Assembly: GCA_023431185.1 (NCBI GenBank)
Contig: JAEYXS010000065.1
Coordinates: forward strand, 152,717 to 216,716
Source: Verrucomicrobiota bacterium
Lineage (GTDB): Bacteria > Verrucomicrobiota > Verrucomicrobiia > Limisphaerales > JAEYXS01
DNA: 64,000 bases
Direction: 5' to 3'
Positions 35,101-42,072 of this stretch are shown here, piece by piece. The position numbers and the translations under genes are program-made. The first letter of the stretch is position 1. Each line of letters starts with the position of its first letter. A model generated the notes under the pieces. The model was not told the DNA's origin. It was given only the letters and a program-made list of their open reading frames with translations, and did not search any database.

Positions 35101-35357
35101 GTGGTCGTGACCTTCAGGCCGCGCAGGGAGACGGCGGAGAAGGGGCTGACGGAGAGGTCATCCACCGTGATGATGGCATTCAACGTTTGGCCCGCCTTGG
35201 GGAGGACGAAGGACTTGATGAAATAGGCGCTGGTCAGGAAGAAATAGAGGATCATCGGCAGACCGATGAGCACTGCGGCCAGAATGAGCAGTTTTTTCTT
35301 CCGCGGAGAGGTGGCGGCGGAATCCGCCGGAGAGTTTTGCATTTTGAGACCTGACAT
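32142..35357 (-). CDS. AsmA family protein
   Basis: A protein of about 1071 residues with a short Lys-rich cytoplasmic head, one membrane helix (LLILAAVLIGLPMILYFFL) and a very long, repetitive beta-strand-rich body typical of AsmA/TamB-like proteins: many segments alternate hydrophobic residues with 'LNLSGKIDSS' and 'DLQMTRLLV'-type strands, including a C-terminal AsmA_2-like region around 900-1050 (GTIDLQKAAALSPAFI). Such proteins bridge inner and outer membranes and are implicated in phospholipid transfer. A second ATG 15 bases downstream (35342) has a better-placed AGG and may be the real start. It is divergent from rpsO. Confidence 0.82.
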   Translation of the reverse strand: MSGLKMQNSPADSAATSPRKKKLLILAAVLIGLPMILYFFLTSAYFIKSFVLPKAGQTLNAIITVDDLSVSPFSAVSLRGLKVTTTGEPLLTADSASVRYSLMNIIGGKLNVSELKVQSPKVSIVQNADGSSNLDPIMQALNASEQPAKPDTAEPGEKPKLDLKNISLENAHFTFAQTLKDGGRQTIELASINLSVDQVISGIAGKLQLASDIVFDQQLTKSNAPNRLEAKAAANLEFLITTDLQPQSIKGKTELTVGKTTGTFADLAGFIATLNTEVSPTEVKSLRLEFNQNAEALGAITVSGPMDLDKGEVKLNLNVEPLGKRVLNLVGAAIGYDFGSTQISSSNVVVVSKGFTLVSVNGQFNAQKFTLIKDKQQVTPLDIAAEYSLQHNLDGTNSFTQIDKLSVTSQQKNKPLLTLAITQPIKLSAAGDVSGDASLSLKLSQLNLADWKPIIGAVASAGLVDANVDISFANGGKEINSSFQTTAKNLTLVSDDKNAAPINTALKGKFTTQNFKSYKGNVVANVTGKIADLRLDDLQLAADLTVNISTQQVITPTLAVSLQHAGKAAGSLDFSGTYNTTNSTGKFDYTLGNLNENLLAAVLDPFLTDAKLTSLTINSKGTLTLNPTAESGVKADLQMTRLLVTDKAGKLPKETLSAVATLDAGMDKQVLNLRTVQLNLTPTERAKNVLNLSGKIDSSKSNAITGSVKIASDGLDLTRYYDLFAGTSGDTAKPAASAPAPAADPNKEPEAVTLPFKDFKAELDLKKLYLREIAAENWQTTLLLDGGQVKIEPAKLTLNGAPVSARVDVDLSVPGYRYDISAKADKVPLAPLANSFAQEYKGRAAGDMFADIAIKGAGTTDKSLQKNLTGNISLNFTNANIQLIEKGAFYPVIAAVALVLRVPEVLQSPLNAVAANVVIGQGTIDLQKAAALSPAFIANVNGKIPMADVLTNSPLNHPVEFQLAQGLAKHFSIANRDSTNAFIQMPSFLTLKGTLGEPKADIKELVITGLLLKSAGALPIDLGEKGNNILKGVGNILTGQPNKPADTNAPSQTTTNKPATINPFDLFKKKK

Positions 35358-35622
35358 AAAACGTAAGAGTTCAGTTAAGACGATAACCGTCCATGGGAAC
35401 AAGACCTATTCAGCTTGGGCTGTGCCAACCACCGATTATCACTGTATTAGACCGGTATAGGCATTTCTTGTTCAAAGTTATTGATAATAGCGTACTTAGG
35501 TGAGATGGCAACAGGGCCGATCGGTCCCGGCGGAAAGGGTAGGGCAGGAAGATGCTCTAAAATGTCTTTACACCAGCGTATGAAGCACTTAGTGTCCCGC
35601 CTTCATTATTTAACAGATAAGT

Positions 35623-35886
35623 ATGGAAGCAAAGTTGAAAGGTCAGATTGTTCAGGATTTTCGTCTGCATGACAAGGACACCGGTTCAGCCGATGTCCAG
35701 GTAGCGCTGTTGACTCAGCGGATCAATATGCTCACGGAGCACCTGCAAAGCAACAAGAAGGACAACAGCTCACGCCGTGGTCTCTTGAAACTCGTCAGCA
35801 CGCGCCGTCGCCTGCTGGATTACCTCCACACCACGGATGCTCCCCGCTACAAGGCGGTGACGAAGAAGCTCAACCTCCGCAAGTAA
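35623..35886 (+). CDS. rpsO: 30S ribosomal protein S15
   Basis: The 87-residue protein carries all S15 signatures: HDKDTGSADVQVALLTQRI, LTEHLQSNKKDNSSRRGLL and RRRLLDYL (S15 16S rRNA-binding residues H, D, G/S and the LxxHLxxxxKDxxSRRGL block). It binds 16S rRNA early in 30S assembly. It precedes pnp in the order conserved across bacteria. A strong terminator between the two implies pnp has its own promoter or receives read-through. Confidence 0.98.
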   Translation: MEAKLKGQIVQDFRLHDKDTGSADVQVALLTQRINMLTEHLQSNKKDNSSRRGLLKLVSTRRRLLDYLHTTDAPRYKAVTKKLNLRK

Positions 35887-35944
35887 GGCTAAGGGAATTC
35901 TTCAATTCGTTGAAGGCCCGGTGACAATTTCACCAAAGGTTTGC

Positions 35945-35986
35945 ACGGTCAGACTAGCGAACGCGATCTAGTCTGGCCGTTTTTTG
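35945..35986 (+). terminator. Rho-independent terminator of rpsO
   Basis: ACGGTCAGACTAG (35945-35957) pairs with CTAGTCTGGCCGT (35968-35980), 13 base pairs with one G-U, then six T residues and more. It lies 58 bases after the stop codon. Confidence 0.93.
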
Positions 35987-36100
35987 TTTGTTATCGCGAA
36001 GAAACCGTCCGTTGGCCGGGGAAATTTCATTCAACACCTGGTGCAGGCAGGTGTTCACTGAAGTTCCTCTAGGCTGATGGGCAAATACAGAAAGCATAGT

Positions 36101-38254
36101 ATGCCCGAAAAAGTAATAGCCAAAGTAGGCGCCCAGGAGATTCATATCGAAACCGGCAAGTTGGCCAAGCAGGCTGATGGTGCCGTCACCGTGCAACTCG
36201 GTGAAACCATGATCATCGTGGCCGCCGTGGCCGCCCCGAACGCGAAGCCCGGCCAAGACTTCTTCCCGCTCACGGTGGATTACCGCGAGAAGGCTGCCGC
36301 TGCCGGCAAGTTCCCCGGTGGTTATTTCAAGCGTGAAGGCCGTCCGACGGAGAAGGAAATCCTCACCTGCCGTCTGACTGACCGCCCGATCCGCCCGCTC
36401 TTCCCGAAGGGCTGGTATAACGAAGTGCAAGTCCAGACCGTGCTCCTGAGCGCGGATGGCGTGAACGATCCCGATATCTTGAGCATCATCGGTGCCTCTG
36501 CGGCGCTGATGGTCAGTGACATCCCTTGGGCCGGTCCCTTGGGCGCAGTGCGCGTGGCGCGTGTGAATGGCGAGTTCATCGCGAACCCGACGCATGATGA
36601 GCAGGGCCAGAGCGACATGGACCTCGTTTACGTGGGTAACGAGAAGGACGTCGTGATGTTCGAGGGCGGTGCGGATGAGATCACGGAAGCGGATTTCATG
36701 GCGGCGCTCAAGTTCGCCCACGAAGCCTGCCAGCCGATCATCGCGGCGCAGAAGGAGCTCGCTGCAAAGGCCGGCAAACCCAAACGCCAGATCACGGTGA
36801 ACATCGTTCCCGAAGAGATCCTCGTGGAAGCGAAGAAGCTCGCCGGTGACCGCATCGTGCCCGCGCTCCTGACGACGGCCAAGCTCGCGCGTGAAGCCGC
36901 AGTGAAAGCGGTGTTCGCCGATGTCGGCAAACAGCTCGTGGAGAAGTTCGGCGCCGAGAAGGTGACCGAATTCGTCCTCAAAGACGCCCAGTATTACATC
37001 CAGAAGGAAGCGGTCCGCGGCCTGATCCTCGATCACGGCAAGCGCCTGGATGGTCGCGCGGCCGATGGCATCCGTGCCATCTCCGGCGAAGTCGGCCTGT
37101 TGCCCCGTGTGCATGGTTCCGCGCTGTTCTCCCGTGGTGAAACCCAGGCGCTGGCACTCGTCACGCTCGGCACCACCGAAGACGCCCAGGAGTATGATTC
37201 CTACACGGGCGGCCAGACGGAGAAGCAATTCATCCTGCACTACAACTTCCCGAACTTCTCCGTGGGTGAGACGGGTCGTATCTCGGGTCCGGGCCGCCGT
37301 GAGATCGGTCACGGAGCATTGGCCGAACGCTCGGTCGCTCCACTCGTGGACTTGAAGGAATTCCCTTACGCCATTCGTATCACCAGTGAGATTATGGAAT
37401 CGAACGGTTCCACCTCGATGGCTTCCGTGTGTTCCGCGAGCCTCGCGCTCATGGATGCCGGTGTGCCGTTGAAGCGCATCGTGGCCGGTATCAGCGTGGG
37501 CATCTGCACGGAGTACAACGACAAGAATGAGATCTCCCGCTACAAGCTCCTGACCGACATCATCGGCTGGGAAGACGCGTTCTGTGACATGGATTGCAAG
37601 ATCGCCGGCACGACGAAGGGCATCACGGGCTTCCAGCTCGACCTGAAGCTTAAGGGCTTGCCGTTCTCCATCATGGCCGAGACGGTGGAGCAGGCGCGCG
37701 TCGCCCGCCTCAGCATCATCGAGAGCATGAAGCAGACGCTGGCTGAGCCACGTGCGAACCTCAGCAAGTATGCCCCGCGCATCACCACGCTGAAGATTGA
37801 CCCGGACAAGATCGGTCTGCTGATCGGGCCTGGCGGCAAGAACATCAAGCGCATCGTCGAAGAGTCGGGTTGCGAGATCAACATCGACGACGACGGCACG
37901 GTGCATGTTTACTCGGTGTCCGAAGAGGGCATGCAGCTCGCCAAGGACGCGATCACGGGCATGACGGCCGAGATCGAGATTGGCAAGACCTACCGCGGCA
38001 AAGTCGTGACGCTGAAGGAATTCGGCTGCTTCGTGGAAGTGCTGCCGGGCAAGGACGGCCTGGTGCACATCAGCGAGCTGGCGAACTTCCGCGTGAAGCA
38101 GACAGAAGACATCGTGAAGGTCGGCGACGAGATCTGGGTCAAGTGCCTGGGCATCGACGAGAAGGGCCGCGTGAAGCTGTCCCGCCGCGCCGCGATGGAA
38201 GACCGCGACAAGGAGATGGCCGCGAAGGGCGAGAAGCCGGAAGCGAAAGCCTAA
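36101..38254 (+). CDS. pnp: Polynucleotide phosphorylase
   Basis: The 717-residue protein has two RNase PH domains (about 10-215 and 300-540) separated by a helical domain, a KH domain (IGLLIGPGGKNIKRI) and a C-terminal S1 domain (FGCFVEVLPGKDGLVHISE). It degrades RNA phosphorolytically and can add 3' tails. SGPGRREIGHGALAERS carries the phosphate-binding and catalytic region. Two start codons are possible: 36101 (MPEKVIAKVG), preceded by AGAAAG, or 36077. I prefer 36101 because it matches the usual family N-terminus. Followed by a terminator. Confidence 0.97.
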   Translation: MPEKVIAKVGAQEIHIETGKLAKQADGAVTVQLGETMIIVAAVAAPNAKPGQDFFPLTVDYREKAAAAGKFPGGYFKREGRPTEKEILTCRLTDRPIRPLFPKGWYNEVQVQTVLLSADGVNDPDILSIIGASAALMVSDIPWAGPLGAVRVARVNGEFIANPTHDEQGQSDMDLVYVGNEKDVVMFEGGADEITEADFMAALKFAHEACQPIIAAQKELAAKAGKPKRQITVNIVPEEILVEAKKLAGDRIVPALLTTAKLAREAAVKAVFADVGKQLVEKFGAEKVTEFVLKDAQYYIQKEAVRGLILDHGKRLDGRAADGIRAISGEVGLLPRVHGSALFSRGETQALALVTLGTTEDAQEYDSYTGGQTEKQFILHYNFPNFSVGETGRISGPGRREIGHGALAERSVAPLVDLKEFPYAIRITSEIMESNGSTSMASVCSASLALMDAGVPLKRIVAGISVGICTEYNDKNEISRYKLLTDIIGWEDAFCDMDCKIAGTTKGITGFQLDLKLKGLPFSIMAETVEQARVARLSIIESMKQTLAEPRANLSKYAPRITTLKIDPDKIGLLIGPGGKNIKRIVEESGCEINIDDDGTVHVYSVSEEGMQLAKDAITGMTAEIEIGKTYRGKVVTLKEFGCFVEVLPGKDGLVHISELANFRVKQTEDIVKVGDEIWVKCLGIDEKGRVKLSRRAAMEDRDKEMAAKGEKPEAKA

Positions 38255-38277
38255 GCTGCTCCTGAAATAATTCGAGA

Positions 38278-38307
38278 AGGCGGACCGGAAACGGTCCGCC
38301 TTTTTTT
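38278..38307 (+). terminator. Rho-independent terminator of pnp
   Basis: AGGCGGACCG (38278-38287), GAAA tetraloop, CGGTCCGCCT (38292-38301), then seven T residues. The stem is perfect and has a GNRA loop. Confidence 0.95.
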
Positions 38308-38372
38308 GTTGGCGAGATTTTATCCTTCGTGAGACGGAGAGAAGATTGGAGCCAGTCCCACTAAACTGAGGT

Positions 38373-38636
38373 TTACTGCAGCCAGCTTTTGGGCAGGCCT
38401 TTGGTAAGGGGGGAACTGAAAGCTTTGTAGTGTTTGAAGGCCACGCGCAGGTTTTCCTTGGTGCTCGTGTTGATGTCCTGCAGCAGGGCCATGATATCTT
38501 CGTACTCGTGCGCGGGGATGTCCATGGCCATCATGGCATCACGGGCCCACTCACGCAGTTCGTCATGCGTAAGACGGCCTTCCATGCAATCTTCGATCTT
38601 CGCGCCGCAATCGGCCAGAGTGACCCGTAGAATCAT
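38373..38636 (-). CDS. Small conserved-looking protein of unknown function
   Basis: An 87-residue acidic, helical protein beginning MILRVTLADCGAKIEDCMEG and ending in GLPKSWLQ. It has no signal peptide, membrane segment or recognised motif. It stands alone between pnp and the sulfatases and has a normal start and base composition, so it is probably real. HDELREWARDAMMAMDIP resembles small helical immunity or adaptor proteins in general character, but I do not recognise the family. Confidence 0.55.
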   Translation of the reverse strand: MILRVTLADCGAKIEDCMEGRLTHDELREWARDAMMAMDIPAHEYEDIMALLQDINTSTKENLRVAFKHYKAFSSPLTKGLPKSWLQ

Positions 38637-38751
38637 GGAGTGAAGTTATCAGACCTTGATGGAAATTCCAAGATGGTTGGAAAGGGAGTTCCAAGTTTTT
38701 ATGGCGGGAAGGCGCGGTGGCGCGTCAGGAGGCGGGCAACCTAAGAAAACG

Positions 38752-40320
38752 CTAAGGGTTATTTTCTGAACGGCGAAAGAAAGCAGGTGGGAACGGAGCC
38801 TGCTGGCCTTTCTCCGGATGGCGCCAAGGGTAAACGGTGCCGCGATCGCGGAGCAGGGGGAGGTTTTCACCGTGGCTTTGTTCCAACAGGTCGAAGAGCT
38901 GCGCGTTCATCTGTTTTACGCGTGCTTGCTGGTCAGCGGCGGTGATGAGGTTCTTGCGCTCTTGCGGGTCGGTCTGGAGGTCGTAGAGTTCGTTGATGTC
39001 CCAGAGGCCGTGGTAGCGGATGTATTTGTAGCGGTCACCGACGAGGGCGTGCATGGTCGGGGTTTGGGGATAGTTTTGCTCCCAGTAATATTCGTAGAGG
39101 ATGTTTTCACGCCACTTGACCGGCTGGCCTTGCAGGAGGGGGAGGAAGCTGCGGCCATCCATAGCCGAGGGCGGACGGAGGCCGGCGAATTCGAGGAGGG
39201 TGGGGGCGATGTCGATATTGGCGACTGTTTGCGCGACGGTCGTGCCGGGTTTGAGAACGGCGGGACAGTGCATGAGGAGGGGGACGCGGAGAGAGGCTTC
39301 GTAGGCGGTGCGTTTATCGATGAGGCCGTGTTCGCCGAACTGGAAGCCGTTATCACCCATGTAAACGAAGAGGGTGGAATCGAGTTGCTGATGTTCTTCC
39401 AGCCATTTGAAAACGCGGCCGAGATTGTCATCCACGGCGAGGAGGGCTTCGCAATAGCGGCGGTAGTAAGCGGCGAGATCGAAGTCGGGGAGGTTGTAGC
39501 CGAAGTCGGCACCGTGGCGGCTGTTGCGCTGGTTTTGCAACCAGAGGGGTTTATCGGCAAAGTTTTCCGGGGTGTTGGCGAGGGAAGCGGGAGGAGTGAA
39601 AGGTTTGTTTTTATAGCGGTCTTTATGGCGGTCGTGCGGGACGAAGTCCGAGTGGACGGCTTTGTGCGAGATGTAGGCGAAGAAGGGCTTGTTCGACTTA
39701 CGCGAGTTCAGCCATTCGAGGGCGTAGTCGGTGAGTTCATCGGTGATGTAGCCTTTTTGCGGGACGCGTTGCGTGCCGTTGATGTTGAAGCCGTCGTAGG
39801 CGGTTTGTGGCACGACGCGGGAGGTGCCGCGGCCATCAGGCCAGTAGCTGCCCTGGCCTTTGAAGACGACCCAATGGTCGAAGCCGCGCTGGGGTTCATC
39901 CGTCTCGCCCATGTGCCATTTGCCGAAGAAGGCGGTGTCGTAACCGGCCTTTTGCAGATACTGCGGGAAAAAAGTCAGGGTGGGGGAGACGGGGTTGTAA
40001 TTATCCACCACGCGGTGGTTGTGGGCGTAGAGGCCGGTGAGGATGGAGGCGCGGCTGGGGGAACAAAGAGAGGTGGTGACCATTGCCTTCGGAAAGTGGA
40101 CGCCGTTTTTGGCGAGTCGGTCCAAATTTGGTGTCTCGAGCCAGGGGTGGTTGAGGAAACCCATGGCATCGTAGCGGTGGTCGTCGGCCAGGACGAAGAT
40201 GATGTTGCGCGGCTTGCCGCCGGGAAGTTTGGGGAGTTTCAAATCGGCGGCGTGGGTGGAGCCAGCCACCAAAAGGCTGAATAGCCAGAGCAGGGGACGG
40301 CAGCCAAGGTTACAGATCAT
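38752..40320 (-). CDS. Sulfatase (type I, Cys-type)
   Basis: The 522-residue protein has a signal peptide (through STHAA), the metal-binding FVLADDHRYDAMG, and the formylglycine motif C86-S-P-S-R (SLCSPSRASILTG). DTAFFGKWHMG and MGDNGFQFGEHGL are the conserved active-site Lys/His and Asp/Asn blocks. It hydrolyses sulfate esters, probably of polysaccharides, outside the cytoplasm. No anaerobic or FGE-type maturase is encoded nearby, so Cys-to-formylglycine conversion must be supplied from elsewhere. It is followed upstream by a second sulfatase in the same orientation, 72 bases away. Confidence 0.93.
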   Translation of the reverse strand: MICNLGCRPLLWLFSLLVAGSTHAADLKLPKLPGGKPRNIIFVLADDHRYDAMGFLNHPWLETPNLDRLAKNGVHFPKAMVTTSLCSPSRASILTGLYAHNHRVVDNYNPVSPTLTFFPQYLQKAGYDTAFFGKWHMGETDEPQRGFDHWVVFKGQGSYWPDGRGTSRVVPQTAYDGFNINGTQRVPQKGYITDELTDYALEWLNSRKSNKPFFAYISHKAVHSDFVPHDRHKDRYKNKPFTPPASLANTPENFADKPLWLQNQRNSRHGADFGYNLPDFDLAAYYRRYCEALLAVDDNLGRVFKWLEEHQQLDSTLFVYMGDNGFQFGEHGLIDKRTAYEASLRVPLLMHCPAVLKPGTTVAQTVANIDIAPTLLEFAGLRPPSAMDGRSFLPLLQGQPVKWRENILYEYYWEQNYPQTPTMHALVGDRYKYIRYHGLWDINELYDLQTDPQERKNLITAADQQARVKQMNAQLFDLLEQSHGENLPLLRDRGTVYPWRHPEKGQQAPFPPAFFRRSENNP

Positions 40321-40392
40321 GGTCAGGGCGAACGTAGGGTTTGATAATGGTCATTATCCAGGCAAACGGGTGCAGGGGCAAGGCGAAGACGG

Positions 40393-41865
40393 TCACTTTT
40401 TCGAAAGCACTGCCTGAAGTTGGGCTTGGAGTTCGGCGCGGGTCTTTTGGTGGGCTGGATCGTTGGCAAGATTACTCATTTCCTGCGGGTCGGTGGTGTG
40501 GTCGTAGAGTTCGGTGCCTTTGCGGACGGCGTCCCATTCGGTGTAGCGCCAGCGTTCGGTGCGAAGGCTATAGCCCATGTAGCCGGGGGTGGCGGGTTTC
40601 TTGCCGGTGTCGAAAGTGCCGACGGGGACGCCGCGGGATTGTTGAGTGAGGGCGTGTTTGTTCCATCTTGCATTCGGGTCTTTCAATAAGGGGCGCAGGC
40701 TGAGGCCGTCGAGCTTCACGGCGGGTTTGAGGCCGCAGAGGTCGGTGAGGGTGGGATAGAGATCGAGGAGTTCGACGACGCGCGGGCAGGGTTTGCCGGC
40801 GGCCAGGCCGGGAGCGGAGATGATGAGGGGGACGCGGGCGGATTCTTCAAAGAGGGACATCTTCTGCCACTGGCCTTTCTCGCCGAGGTGATAGCCGTGA
40901 TCGCTGATAAAGACGACGATGGTTTTCTCACGCAGCTTCAGGCGATCCAAGGCAGCGAGGACATGGCCGACCTGGGCATCCATGAAGGAGATGCTGGCGA
41001 GGTAAGCCTGGATGGCCTGGCGGCGCTGTGTATCGGTCATGGCGTCGTGGTCTTTGCGATTGGTGAGGGCGGCGGCGGGGAAGAGGTCTTTCACATTCGT
41101 GGGAATAACGGGCAGCTTGATCTTATCGAGCGGGTAGAGGTCGAAATATTTTTTGGGCGCGACGTAGGGGGTGTGGGGGCGGAAGAAACCGACGGCGAGG
41201 AAGAAGGGCTTGCTTTGGTTTTCCTCGAGCAATTGCGCGGCGGCGCGGGCGGTGAGGCCATCGGTCTGTTCGGCATCGGTGCCCTCGGCGGCGAGCCAAC
41301 TGAGGGTGCCAGCGTAGCGGGAGGCACCTTCAAGATCGGGGCGGAGGGTGAAGATCTTTTCTTCATCGGTCACGTCGCGGCCTTTGGGATTGATGACCTG
41401 GTCCCAGGAAGGGGCGTCGTCCGCGCCATCGGTACCGATCTGGGCGGGGACGGCGTAGTGGAAGATTATGCCGACGCGGGCGGTGAACCAGCCGTTTTGG
41501 CGGAAGGTCTGCGGGAGGGTGGGGTGAGCGGGGAGTTTGGTGCGGAAGTTCGCGCTGTTGTTCACGACGCCGTTGTTATCGGGCCGCAGGCCGGTGAGGA
41601 ACGAGGAGCGCGAGGGACTGCACAGGGGGAACTGACAATAAGCGCGGTCGAAGCGGACACCTTGGGCGGCGAGGCGGTCGAGGTGCGGGGTGTGGGCGAG
41701 ATTGTCGCCGTAGCAGCCAAGGCGGGTGTTGAGGTCGTCCGCGACGAGAAAGAGGACGTTAAGTTTATCGGCGGCGCGAGTGGTCAAGGGGGTGAGGGAC
41801 CAGAGCAGGCACAGCAGGAGGGCGAGTAGGCGCGAGGCCAAGGTGCGTGTGGATGGCGGTAGCAT
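40393..41865 (-). CDS. Sulfatase, iduronate-2-sulfatase-like
   Basis: A 490-residue protein with signal peptide (LLALLLCLLWSLTPLTTRAA), metal motif FLVADDLNTRLGCYG, and C82-S-P-S-R (PLCSPSRSSFLTGLRPDNNGV). The AVGFFRPHTPYVAPKKYFDLY region and SDHGYHLGEKGQW are typical of iduronate-2-sulfatase-like enzymes of Planctomycetota and Verrucomicrobiota. Start at the ATG giving MLPPSTRTLASRL, because a more upstream frame is Pro/His-rich and not signal-like. It probably acts with the adjacent sulfatase on sulfated glycans. Confidence 0.92.
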   Translation of the reverse strand: MLPPSTRTLASRLLALLLCLLWSLTPLTTRAADKLNVLFLVADDLNTRLGCYGDNLAHTPHLDRLAAQGVRFDRAYCQFPLCSPSRSSFLTGLRPDNNGVVNNSANFRTKLPAHPTLPQTFRQNGWFTARVGIIFHYAVPAQIGTDGADDAPSWDQVINPKGRDVTDEEKIFTLRPDLEGASRYAGTLSWLAAEGTDAEQTDGLTARAAAQLLEENQSKPFFLAVGFFRPHTPYVAPKKYFDLYPLDKIKLPVIPTNVKDLFPAAALTNRKDHDAMTDTQRRQAIQAYLASISFMDAQVGHVLAALDRLKLREKTIVVFISDHGYHLGEKGQWQKMSLFEESARVPLIISAPGLAAGKPCPRVVELLDLYPTLTDLCGLKPAVKLDGLSLRPLLKDPNARWNKHALTQQSRGVPVGTFDTGKKPATPGYMGYSLRTERWRYTEWDAVRKGTELYDHTTDPQEMSNLANDPAHQKTRAELQAQLQAVLSKK

Positions 41866-42072
41866 GGATGTAGCCGATTGTGGCGCGGCTGGGCGGAGAT
41901 GGCAATGCTGTGACGGGACCAAAAGACGTGAACCGCGACAGCGGAACCGGGACGGCCAACCCGCGTTGACTTCAGCGTCTTGTTAGCACACCAACTACAT
42001 GAGGGTTAGGGCAATGAGTCCACATAGTCGTCATAATCAAATCAGTGGGGAGGGGTAACGATGTCGGGCGTT

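Noticed and set aside
38818..40284. 488-codon plus-strand frame opposite the first sulfatase
   Set aside because: Complement of a gene with intact sulfatase motifs; strand-mirror composition.
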